From NCBI GenBank assembly GCA_022071975.1, contig JAJVIO010000059.1, forward strand, positions 1-49,286: 49,286 nucleotides of DNA, read 5' to 3'. Numbering within the stretch: position 1 is the stretch's first letter; each line of letters opens with the position of its first letter. A model generated the notes under the pieces. The model was not told the origin of the DNA. It did not search any database and was given only the letters and a program-made list of their open reading frames with translations. A program made the position numbers and the translations under genes. Of the stretch, positions 43,401-49,286 are shown piece after piece. This stretch comes from Planctomycetota bacterium (lineage in GTDB: Bacteria > Planctomycetota > UBA8742 > UBA2392).

Positions 43401-43420
43401 CCCCGCCCGGAAGGGCGGGG
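43401..43420. repeat. Perfect 8-bp hairpin with GGAA tetraloop
   Basis: CCCCGCCC / GGGCGGGG with a GGAA loop, in the same spacer between the small membrane protein gene and glyS. Confidence 0.8.
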
Positions 43421-43462
43421 AAATCACCAGTTTCGCGCGCTTCACCAAACTCCCCCGGCCTT

Positions 43463-43486
43463 CCGACTTCGCCAAGGCTTCGTCGG
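43463..43486. repeat. Dispersed 24-bp imperfect palindrome, copy 1
   Basis: Begins CCGACTTCGCC and ends GGCTTCGTCGG. An identical 24-base copy is at 47452-47475. Both lie in spacers beside short tandem repeats. Confidence 0.85.
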
Positions 43487-43503
43487 ACGAGTACCGGCCG
43501 GGT

Positions 43504-43905
43504 TTAGATCTTCAGCGTGAACACGTACCAGTACGCCACGGCCGAGGCGCTTCCCATCAGGATCACGCCGATCAGTTCCGGAAACACGTACACCAGCGTG
43601 CGGAAACTCAGCAGCCGCAGGCAGGCTGACAGCAGCGACAGCTTGATGATACGGCCGGGCTTGGCGCGCAGGGGCTTCTCGAGGCTGAGGTCGTAGTCCG
43701 GGTCGAGCATCAGGCGCACGTCGTCGAACAGGCGCTGCTCATTGACATGGCGGTTGAAGTCCTGCAGCAGGCCCTGCAGATTGCGCAGCGACATGATCGC
43801 CGTCACCACGAAATAGACCGTGATGCCGCCCAGCACCAGGCCCAGCACATAACGATAGCTCGTATAGGGCTCAGCACTGTGAAGGAAGTCGAGCAGCTTT
43901 TCCAT
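43504..43905 (-). CDS. Small two-helix membrane protein of unknown function
   Basis: 133 residues from the ATG at 43905 (MEKLLDFLHSAEPYTSYRY). A membrane helix at about 20-40 (YVLGLVLGGITVYFVVTAIM), a charged middle (NLQGLLQDFNRHVNEQRLFDDVRLMLDPDYDLSLEKPLR), then a second hydrophobic region at the end (TLVYVFPELIGVILMGSASAVAYWYVFTL). The longer upstream open frame runs antisense to the gene at 43957 and is not used. Not recognised. Confidence 0.65.
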   Translation of the reverse strand: MEKLLDFLHSAEPYTSYRYVLGLVLGGITVYFVVTAIMSLRNLQGLLQDFNRHVNEQRLFDDVRLMLDPDYDLSLEKPLRAKPGRIIKLSLLSACLRLLSFRTLVYVFPELIGVILMGSASAVAYWYVFTLKI

Positions 43906-43956
43906 GGCGTCGTTTGGTGATTGAACATTGCAGCCTGGCGCAGGATACTGATTGCC

Positions 43957-44301
43957 ATGCCGGACGCGATACGCAAAGAAATCCGCCGCGTGCTGAGTGA
44001 CTGGCAGGCCGCGCGCCTGACCGCCCAGGGCGTACAGAACTGGGCCAAGGCCACCAGCAGCAAAGGCGCCGACGCCTACGCCGAAAAGGTGATCCACCAC
44101 CTGCGCGGCCTGGGCGAATACCTGATCACTGTGGACGACATAGAGACCTACCTGGAAGGGCTGGAACTGCCGCCGGAAATGGGCGTCAAGCACCTCGAGA
44201 TCGCGGGCGCCAACTTCGACGTAAAGACCCGCGCCACGGATTTGAAAGACGACCCGTTCTACGGCCCGCACACCAAGGCCATCCTGCGCGAGCTGACGTA
44301 A
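43957..44301 (+). CDS. Small soluble protein of unknown function
   Basis: 114 residues. The start at 43957 (MPDAIRKEIRRVLSDWQAARL) is preferred over an ATG 12 codons earlier because of its normal hydrophilic beginning. Mostly helical, with VIHHLRGLGEYLITVDDIETYLEGLELPPE; no signal peptide or membrane helix. Divergent from 43504-43905 with a 51-base spacer. Not recognised; coding status is supported by length, composition and a terminator just downstream. Confidence 0.6.
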   Translation: MPDAIRKEIRRVLSDWQAARLTAQGVQNWAKATSSKGADAYAEKVIHHLRGLGEYLITVDDIETYLEGLELPPEMGVKHLEIAGANFDVKTRATDLKDDPFYGPHTKAILRELT

Positions 44302-44331
44302 CCCGCCCTGTGATTGCGCCACCGAAGCAAA

Positions 44332-44360
44332 GCCCGCCGTTTGCACGGCGGGCTTGTGTT
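44332..44360. terminator. Bidirectional terminator
   Basis: GCCCGCCG / CGGCGGGC (44332-44339 and 44346-44353) with loop TTTGCA, between convergent genes. The same stem and nearly the same loop (TTTACA) follow pnp at 27190-27211. Confidence 0.75.
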
Positions 44361-44382
44361 TGCCTTCCAGCTTGTCGAGCGC

Positions 44383-45642
44383 CTAGTTGCCCGTCACCGG
44401 CTCTTTCTCGGCCGGCTTGGCTTTGTACAGCCAGACGTTGCCGCGGTACTCGCGCTTGGGCTGGTACTTGGCGATCTTCTGGTAGATCTCCGTGTTCTCT
44501 TTGCTCACCGCCAGATATTCCTTGTCGGCGCGCAGGGCATTGGAGAATGCCTCGACGAACTTCTGTTGCTCTTCCTTGCTCAGGTCTTTGCGTTCCTTGC
44601 CGAACTCTTTCTCCACGTCCTTCTGCACGCGGCTGATCACCGCGCTGAACTTGGCCGACACTTCCTTCTGCAGCTCCTTGAGCGCCTCGTACTCCTTCTT
44701 CTCCTCGTCGCTCAGATCCGGCTGCGGGTGCATGATGTAGCCGAAGTCGCCCAGCAGCAGGTCCTGCGCGCCGTCGCCGTTCACGTCGCTCACGCACACC
44801 TTGGCGCGCGAGCCGGGCAGGATTTCGCCTTCCTTGGCGGCAGCCGGCTTCTCCACCAGCGTCACCGGCGCGCTGAGCTTCGGCGCGCCCTTGCCGGCCG
44901 CGCCCGCGTACACGCTGACCGCGCCCGAGCCGTGAGCCAGCACCAGGTCATGGGTGCCGTCGCCGTTCCAGTCCACGATCACCACCTGCGAGTCGCCGTG
45001 CTCGGCCTTGATGTCCTTGCCGTCGTGCTGCAGCTTGGTCGGCGCGGCGAACTTGAGTTCTTTGCCGCCGCTTTCGTTGGCGACCAGCCAGGCGTAGCCC
45101 TGGATGTCGCCCACCAGCAGGTCAAGGTCGCCGTCGCTGTCCCAATCCACCGCGTAAGGGGTTGTGGCGCGGCCGACCGCGATGTTGTTGCCTTCCTTAT
45201 CTTTGAGGACTTCGCCCTTGGCGAAGCTGCCGTCTTGCTTGCGGGCAAACAGGTAAAGGTCGCCCGGGGTGTAGCTGCCGGTGAGGATGTCTTTGCGCCC
45301 GTCACCGTTGAGGTCCACGAACTGTGGGGTGAAGCCGATGCATCAGCCGGTGGGGACTTTGGCGATCTCGCCGTCGGCCTTGAGGTACTCGAATTCCTTG
45401 AACTTCGGGGCGTTGTCTTCGCCTACGTTCTTGTAGATGCGCAGCTTGCCCTCGCCGAACTGGCCGACCAGCAGGTCGCGCTTGCCGTCGCCGTCGATGT
45501 CGGCGTAGTACGGGGCCGCGTGGCCGATGTCCACGCTGATGGGCGTGTCGCCCGCGTTGAGGCGCACCGGGGCTTCAAAGCCTTGTGCGGCAAGGCCCGT
45601 GGCGCAGCCAGCGATCACCAGTGGAATCAATGCACGTTTCAT
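44383..45642 (-). CDS. VCBS/FG-GAP-repeat exported protein with in-frame TGA (possible selenoprotein)
   Basis: 419 codons if the TGA at codon 100 (45345-45343) is read through. MKRALIPLVIAGCATGLAAQ is a signal peptide (IAGC could be a lipobox). FG-GAP/VCBS calcium-loop repeats occur throughout: ADIDGDGKRDLLVG, VDLNGDGRKDILTG, VDWDSDGDLDLLVG, VDWNGDGTHDLVLA, SDVNGDGAQDLLLG; a helical region (LSDEEKKEYEALKELQKEV) follows. The frame on both sides of the TGA is the same and repeats resume at once (PTG, TGA, CIGFTPQFVDLNGDG), so the halves are one gene. The codon directly precedes a Cys, and a SECIS-like hairpin follows. Alternatives: nonsense mutation or base error. AAGGA precedes the ATG. Confidence 0.75.
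45302..45345 (-). promoter_or_regulatory. Possible bacterial SECIS element after the in-frame TGA
   Basis: On the minus strand 19 bases separate the TGA from the loop of a hairpin CCAC-AGTTC-GTGG (45327-45315), below which TCACC (45332-45328) can pair with GGTGA (45306-45302) across an 8-base bulge. A G at the second loop position and the distance from the TGA fit the published bacterial SECIS pattern, but the stem is short. Confidence 0.4.
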
Positions 45643-45787
45643 GGGTCCGTTCCTTAGCAGGGGTAGATGGGCGCAACGCCATTGTTACGGCCGACCGGCG
45701 AAGCCGGTAAAAAATTCCAGAAGCCAACCTTGCAAATTCGCAAGCGGTCGTGACAGCGGTTCGCAAGAAGGTGACCGGTGATGAACC

Positions 45788-45809
45788 GGGCGGGCACACA
45801 GGCCCGCCC
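45788..45809. repeat. Hairpin at the tilS 3' end
   Basis: GGGCGGGC / GCCCGCCC with loop ACACAG, touching the tilS stop codon at 45810. It may serve as a transcription stop or be a dispersed palindrome. Confidence 0.6.
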
Positions 45810-47381
45810 CTACGTTACTGGCGGCAGGAAGCCGCTGGCGTCGCTGCTGCCGGCGCGGGGTATCACGGTGATCTTCATGACCTGGCTGGTCTGGGGCGTG
45901 ATGCGCGCGCGGTGCGCGATGGTCTGGCCGCACACTACCAGGATGCCGCTGCTGTCGCACACCAGGGGCGTGACGTCGCGCTGGTCGCGCGGCACTTTGC
46001 CGTCCACCAGCACATCCTGCAGCTTCTTCTCGCCGCTCAGGCCCAGGGGGCGCAGGCGGTCGCCGTCTTTGCGCGCGCGCACAAACAGCGGGAACAGCAC
46101 GGCCTCGGCGTTCAGGTACTCGACCTCGTCGGGCTTGGCTTCCATCAGCTCGTTCGCGCCGCCGGAAGGCATCGCCATCATCTCGGCGGTGATGCGCGCG
46201 ACCGGGCCGCGGTCCACGTCGGCGACCCAGCTTCCGTCGCGGCTGATCTGGAACTCGGCGGGCGTGATGAATTCGGGCAGCGACGTGGTGTGGGCCAGCT
46301 TCACCACGATGTCGTGGTCATCCAGCAGCACGCTGGAGTTGTCGGAGAGGCGCACCACCAGGCCGCGGCGTTCGCTGCCCAGCAGGTCGCGCACGCGCTC
46401 CACGCGCCGGTGGGTCACCTCGCGGACCGGCATGCCGGCGCTGTGCAGCGCGTGGCGCAGGATGTAGCGCTGGGCCAGGGGCCCCTGCAGGCGCAGCTTT
46501 TCGATGGGCACGCGCACCACGGTTTCGCTGCCGCGCTCGACAGCAGGCTCAAGGAAGCCTTCCGCGAGCTTCGAGAGTTCCTGCTCAAGCTCTTGCGCCT
46601 GCTGGCCCAGCGCCGCCAGGTGGCGCTTGGCGCCCGGGTTGAATTCCTTGATCAGCAGCGGCATCAGCTTCTGGCGCACCTTGTTGCGCGAATAGCGCGG
46701 GTCCTCGTTCGTGGGGTCCAGGAAGACCGGCACCTTCTCGCTTTCCACCCACTCCTCGATCTGGTCGCGCCCCACGCGCAGCAGCGGGCGCACCACCTCG
46801 GCGCGCGAGTTGCGGCTCAGCGGCCGGCGCACCGGGATGCCCGACATGCCGGTCAGCCACGAGCCGCCGATCACGCGCATCAGCACGGTTTCGGCCTGGT
46901 CATCGAGCTGGTGGCCGGTGGCGAGCTTGGTGATGTGGCGCTCGGCGCAGGTGTCCACGAACAGGCGGTAGCGTTCGCGGCGGCCCAGCGACTCGATGCT
47001 CATGCCTTTGAAGCGGCCTGATTTCAGCATGTCCGGGATGCTGACCTTGCGCGTAACCAGCTGCAGCTTGAGGCGGTCTTCCGCCATCAGGCGGCAGAAT
47101 CGCTCGTTTTCGTCGGCGTGGTCGCTGATGCCGTGGTTGAGGTGCGCCAGCACAATGTTCCAGCCGTACTTGTAAGTCTGGCTGATCTGGGACAGGGCCT
47201 CGGCCAGGAACATGCTGTCCGGGCCGCCGGAGAAGGCGACCAGGACGGATTCACCACGGTCGAACAGGTCGTTCGTGCGGATGAAGGCGTGGACTTCGTC
47301 AAAGTAGCGATGCAAGGGCAGCCCGGGTTCAGGTGTCAGGGGGCAGGTTACAGGGGCCGGGGGTTGGGTTGAAGGGGGCAT
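45810..47381 (-). CDS. tilS: tRNA(Ile)-lysidine synthetase
   Basis: Adds lysine to C34 of tRNA-Ile(CAU) so that it reads AUA. Up to 523 residues. The PP-loop motif VLVAFSGGPDSMFL, then IVLAHLNHGIS, TKLATGHQLDDQAETVLMRVIGGSWLTGMSGI and DPTNEDPRYSRNKVRQKLMPLL are typical, with the TilS C-terminal domain FVRARKDGDRLRPLGLSGEKKLQDVLVDGKVPR. The ATG at 47381 lies inside a 7-bp-period repeat, so the first 18 codons (MPPSTQPPAPVTCPLTPE) are repeat-derived; a TTG at 47315 (residue 23) is the alternative start just before the conserved HRYFDEVHAFI. The true start is unsure. Confidence 0.92.
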   Translation of the reverse strand: MPPSTQPPAPVTCPLTPEPGLPLHRYFDEVHAFIRTNDLFDRGESVLVAFSGGPDSMFLAEALSQISQTYKYGWNIVLAHLNHGISDHADENERFCRLMAEDRLKLQLVTRKVSIPDMLKSGRFKGMSIESLGRRERYRLFVDTCAERHITKLATGHQLDDQAETVLMRVIGGSWLTGMSGIPVRRPLSRNSRAEVVRPLLRVGRDQIEEWVESEKVPVFLDPTNEDPRYSRNKVRQKLMPLLIKEFNPGAKRHLAALGQQAQELEQELSKLAEGFLEPAVERGSETVVRVPIEKLRLQGPLAQRYILRHALHSAGMPVREVTHRRVERVRDLLGSERRGLVVRLSDNSSVLLDDHDIVVKLAHTTSLPEFITPAEFQISRDGSWVADVDRGPVARITAEMMAMPSGGANELMEAKPDEVEYLNAEAVLFPLFVRARKDGDRLRPLGLSGEKKLQDVLVDGKVPRDQRDVTPLVCDSSGILVVCGQTIAHRARITPQTSQVMKITVIPRAGSSDASGFLPPVT

Positions 47382-47453
47382 GGGGCAGGAGGCGGGAGGC
47401 AGGATGCAGGAAGCAGGAGGCAGGATGCAGGAGGCGGGAGGCGGGAGGCAGCC
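47328..47453. repeat. 18-unit degenerate heptamer array covering the tilS start
   Basis: Eighteen consecutive 7-base units without a phase break, from TTCAGGT at 47328 to GGCAGCC at 47453; the most regular are GGCAGGA, TGCAGGA and GGCGGGA (47384-47446). The first eight or nine units are more degenerate and overlap the tilS 5' end. Confidence 0.85.
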
Positions 47454-47475
47454 GACTTCGCCAAGGCTTCGTCGG
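47452..47475. repeat. Dispersed 24-bp imperfect palindrome, copy 2
   Basis: Identical to 43463-43486. It follows the heptamer array directly. Confidence 0.85.
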
Positions 47476-47492
47476 CCAAGGGTGGCGGGCAG

Positions 47493-47527
47493 TTCCCTAA
47501 AACCTACAACCTATCACCTAAAACCTA
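47493..47527. repeat. Five-unit heptamer array at the CoA-binding protein stop
   Basis: Units TTCCCTA, AAACCTA, CAACCTA, TCACCTA and AAACCTA. The stop codon of the CoA-binding gene (CTA at 47525-47527 on the plus strand) is the end of the last unit. Confidence 0.85.
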
Positions 47528-47932
47528 GCGTTTGCCGAGGCAAACGCTGTGCACCACCTTGATGCAGCTGTTCACGAACACCTCTATGCCGTGGTCGCGC
47601 AGCTTTTCTTCCACCTCGTAACCGCCGGCATTGAGCTGGAACCACACCGCCTTCGGCAGTGGGTTCATGGCCAGCACCTGCGCGCACACTTCGTGCTCGT
47701 GCTCGGCCGCGCGAAACACGTCCACGATGTCCACGGCCCCGGGAATGGCTTCCAGCACTCGGTAGCAGGTAAGGCCTTCGATTACGTCGTGGCCCGGGTT
47801 GACGGGGATGATCTCGTAGCCCGCGGCCTGCATGTACATGGCAATGGCATGGCTGGTGCGCTGCGGCTTGGGCGACATGCCCAGCACCGCAATGCGGCGA
47901 GCGGACTTCAGGATTTGGCAGGCGGCATCCAT
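47525..47932 (-). CDS. CoA-binding domain protein (YccU type)
   Basis: 135 residues, a single Rossmann-like CoA-binding domain: ARRIAVLGMSPKPQRTSHAIAMYMQAAGYEIIPVNPGHDVIEG, then VDIVDVFRAAEHEHEV, AVWFQLNAGGYEVEEKLRDHGIEVFVNSCIKV. This matches the small stand-alone YccU family, known structurally to bind CoA but without a defined pathway. Normal length. Its stop lies in a heptamer array and its start is 10 bases from another array (47943-48018). Confidence 0.92.
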   Translation of the reverse strand: MDAACQILKSARRIAVLGMSPKPQRTSHAIAMYMQAAGYEIIPVNPGHDVIEGLTCYRVLEAIPGAVDIVDVFRAAEHEHEVCAQVLAMNPLPKAVWFQLNAGGYEVEEKLRDHGIEVFVNSCIKVVHSVCLGKR

Positions 47933-47942
47933 GGGCTTCGCC

Positions 47943-48018
47943 GGGGTTTGGGCTTGGGGCTTTGGGCTTGGGATTCCCGCGGTCTTCCCTAACCCCTAAG
48001 CCCCAAGCCCTAAGCCCT
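47943..48018. repeat. Inverted pair of heptamer arrays between flavin reductase and CoA-binding genes
   Basis: Left arm GGGGTTT, GGGCTTG, GGGCTTT, GGGCTTG (47943-47970). Right arm AACCCCT, AAGCCCC, AAGCCCT, AAGCCCT (47991-48018). The arms are complementary with a 20-base loop, giving a long hairpin of 7-bp period. The flavin reductase stop codon is at 48021-48023. Confidence 0.88.
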
Positions 48019-48020
48019 GT

Positions 48021-48500
48021 CTAGTATCGGTCTCCACTCTTTCTCACGTGCACCCAGGGCTCGCCTTCTTTCAACATACGGCCGCCGATTACTTCGCCGA
48101 TCACCAGGTTGTGCTCGGTGCTGGGCTCGAGGGTGCGCAGCAGGCGGCACTCGAGGAAGCCCAGCGCGTCCGGCAGGTACGGGGTGCCGTTGTCGGTGCG
48201 CTGGATGTTGGCGCCCTCGAAGGGGTCTTCGCTGATGCCGAAGCCCTTGGCGAACTGGCCCATCAGCTTCTTGTCTTCCGTGCCCAGAATGTTCAGCGCG
48301 AAGTGCGCGCCACGCGAAAGCTGGCGCATGATCGGGCGGTCCTGCTTGATCGCCACGCTGACGGCCGGCGGGCTGAAGCCGGCCTGGCACACCCAGCTGG
48401 CCAGAAAGGCCGCGCGCTGGCCGTTGTTCTCGGCCGTCACGATGTAAAGGCCGGTGGGCACGCGGCCCAGCGCCTGGATGTCCGGAGCAGCTTCGGGCAT
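48021..48500 (-). CDS. Flavin reductase-like FMN-binding split-barrel protein
   Basis: 159 residues. LGRVPTGLYIVTAENNGQRAAFLASWVCQAGFSPPAVSVAIKQDRPIMRQL matches the flavin reductase/RutF-type FMN-binding split barrel; later FALNILGTEDKKLMGQFAKG and LECRLLRTLEPSTEHNLVIGEVIGG fit the same fold. It probably binds FMN and uses NAD(P)H to reduce flavin for a partner enzyme, but no oxygenase partner is adjacent. ATG at 48500, preceded by GGGGAGAC. Confidence 0.88.
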   Translation of the reverse strand: MPEAAPDIQALGRVPTGLYIVTAENNGQRAAFLASWVCQAGFSPPAVSVAIKQDRPIMRQLSRGAHFALNILGTEDKKLMGQFAKGFGISEDPFEGANIQRTDNGTPYLPDALGFLECRLLRTLEPSTEHNLVIGEVIGGRMLKEGEPWVHVRKSGDRY

Positions 48501-48517
48501 GGATTGTCTCCCCGTGT

Positions 48518-48581
48518 TGCGGGCGCCCCGCCCGCAGTTGTGGCGCGGGCGCCTCGCCCGCGTGCGGGCAAGGTGCCCGCA
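48518..48581. repeat. Three tandem G+C-rich hairpins
   Basis: Three consecutive stems of 7 bp with 5-base loops: TGCGGGC/GCCCGCA (48518-48536), CGCGGGC/GCCCGCG (48544-48562) and TGCGGGC/GCCCGCA (48563-48581). They fill the spacer between the flavin reductase start and the alanine racemase stop. Confidence 0.85.
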
Positions 48582-48588
48582 TCACCTT

Positions 48589-49286
48589 CTACATGTAAAC
48601 ACGCGCAACGCGGCGGCCTAATCCGCACAGGATTTCGTACGGGATGGAATCCGCCCAGCGGGCCACTTCCGCGAGGTTGATTTCTTCTTCGCCTTCGCGG
48701 CCGATCAGCGTTACTTCATCCCCCACCGCCGCGTCCGGCACCAGGCTGACGTCCACTGTGGTGTAGTCCATGCTGACACGGCCGACCACGGGGCAGCGCA
48801 CGCCGCGCAGCAGCACTTCGGCGCGGTTGCTGAGGCTGGTGCGGTAGCCGTCGTTGTAGCCGACAGGCAGCGTCGCGATGCGCGCCGGCGCGGGCGTGTA
48901 GTAGGTGCGCGAGTAACCGATCGGCGTGCCCTCGGGCACGTCTTTCAGGAACAGCACGCGGCTCTTGAGCTGCAACACAGGCTTCAGCTTGCCCGCGTTG
49001 CCGTGCTCGTCCCCCGGCAGCAGGCCCCACAGCGCCACGCCCGTGCGCACCATATTGAAGTAGGCGTCGTCGCGGCCGAACACGGCCAGCGACGATGAGC
49101 TGTGCAGCGTCAGCCCCGTGTAGCCCAGGCGCTCCGCCACCTCCACGGCCAGGTTGAAATGTTCGATCTGGCGTGTGGTGAAGGCCGGGTTGCGCTCGTG
49201 GGGCAGGCTGAAGTGCGTGCACATGCCCACCAGCTCGAGGTTGCGCAGCCTTCGCAGGTTGTGAAGGAAGGGCCCGGCCTCGAAGG
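48589..49286 (-). CDS. alr: Alanine racemase, N-terminus cut by window edge
   Basis: PLP enzyme that makes D-alanine for peptidoglycan. About 232 residues of the C-terminal part are present; the frame is open to the window end (EAGPFLHNLRRLRNLELVGMCTHFS). Family blocks seen: MVRTGVALWGLLPG, the second catalytic Tyr in PIGYSRTYYTPAPARIATLPVGYNDGY, and VVGRVSMDYTTVDVS followed by GDEVTLIGREG and PYEILCGLGRRVARVYM at the end. The PLP-binding lysine lies outside the window. The stop is 8 bases after a triple hairpin repeat. Confidence 0.93.
   Translation of the reverse strand, partial: FEAGPFLHNLRRLRNLELVGMCTHFSLPHERNPAFTTRQIEHFNLAVEVAERLGYTGLTLHSSSSLAVFGRDDAYFNMVRTGVALWGLLPGDEHGNAGKLKPVLQLKSRVLFLKDVPEGTPIGYSRTYYTPAPARIATLPVGYNDGYRTSLSNRAEVLLRGVRCPVVGRVSMDYTTVDVSLVPDAAVGDEVTLIGREGEEEINLAEVARWADSIPYEILCGLGRRVARVYM

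Noticed and set aside
43504..44346. 280-residue version of the small membrane protein
   Set aside because: Its first 147 residues are antisense to the gene at 43957; the ATG at 43905 begins a normal membrane protein.
44383..45642. Two separate genes (44383-45318 and 45343-45642)
   Set aside because: Both pieces are in the same frame, separated only by one TGA, and the FG-GAP repeats continue across; the first ATG of the distal piece is not preceded by a ribosome site.
47328..47453. CRISPR array
   Set aside because: Units are 7 bp with no unique spacers, and there are no cas genes.

Overview
The window is a GC-rich (about two-thirds G+C by eye), gene-dense bacterial chromosome segment with no rRNA, tRNA, integrase or transposase gene visible. 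The gene content (secreted caspase-like protein, VCBS/FG-GAP protein, long AMP-phosphorylase-type DeoA homologue, GyrA with a Pro in the quinolone region, many orphan membrane and zinc-ribbon proteins, few long operons) suggests a planctomycete or another member of the PVC/environmental Gram-negative groups. That is an inference: no phylogenetic marker was compared. Most genes lie on the minus strand.

Layout. 1-6.8 kb: partial enoyl-CoA hydratase, three related small membrane proteins with C-terminal zinc ribbons, a split Ada system (adaA-ogt), a DUF4258/DUF2283 pair lying between two copies of an aldehyde dehydrogenase 3' end, the dehydrogenase itself, and tsaB. 6.8-12.4 kb: glmM with a histone-like Lys/Ala/Pro tail, a ChaN-like haem-binding protein, and a two-gene unit of an AMP/thymidine phosphorylase and a PRPP synthetase. 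12.4-18.6 kb: ECF sigma factor and FecR-like anti-sigma protein, divergent from two large paralogous pilin-like proteins. 18.6-24.8 kb: DUF4349 lipoprotein, ComEC, a Tll0287-like haem protein, a small zinc-ribbon membrane protein and an orphan TPR protein. 24.9-31.4 kb: accA, small proteins, Uma2-family protein, pnp-rpsO, and a secreted caspase-like protein with an EF-hand loop and two Tudor/agenet-like domains. 31.4-39.9 kb: gyrA, a TPR membrane protein, and a signalling operon (PAS histidine kinase, Rcp1-like regulator, REC-PAS-GGDEF-EAL). 40-43.5 kb: a 1-kb AT-richer island with a Sel1 gene fragment, an oversized glycyl-tRNA synthetase, and a repeat-filled intergenic block. 43.5-49.3 kb: two small unknown genes, a VCBS-repeat protein with an in-frame TGA that may encode selenocysteine, tilS, a CoA-binding protein, a flavin reductase and a partial alanine racemase.

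The strongest leads are (i) the VCBS gene, whose single internal TGA lies directly before a Cys codon and is followed by a bacterial-SECIS-like hairpin; (ii) the secreted caspase/EF-hand/double-Tudor protein; (iii) a family of intergenic short tandem repeats with a 7-bp period, several arranged as inverted pairs and some containing start or stop codons; and (iv) the small DUF4258/DUF2283 insert bounded by duplicated aldehyde dehydrogenase 3' ends.
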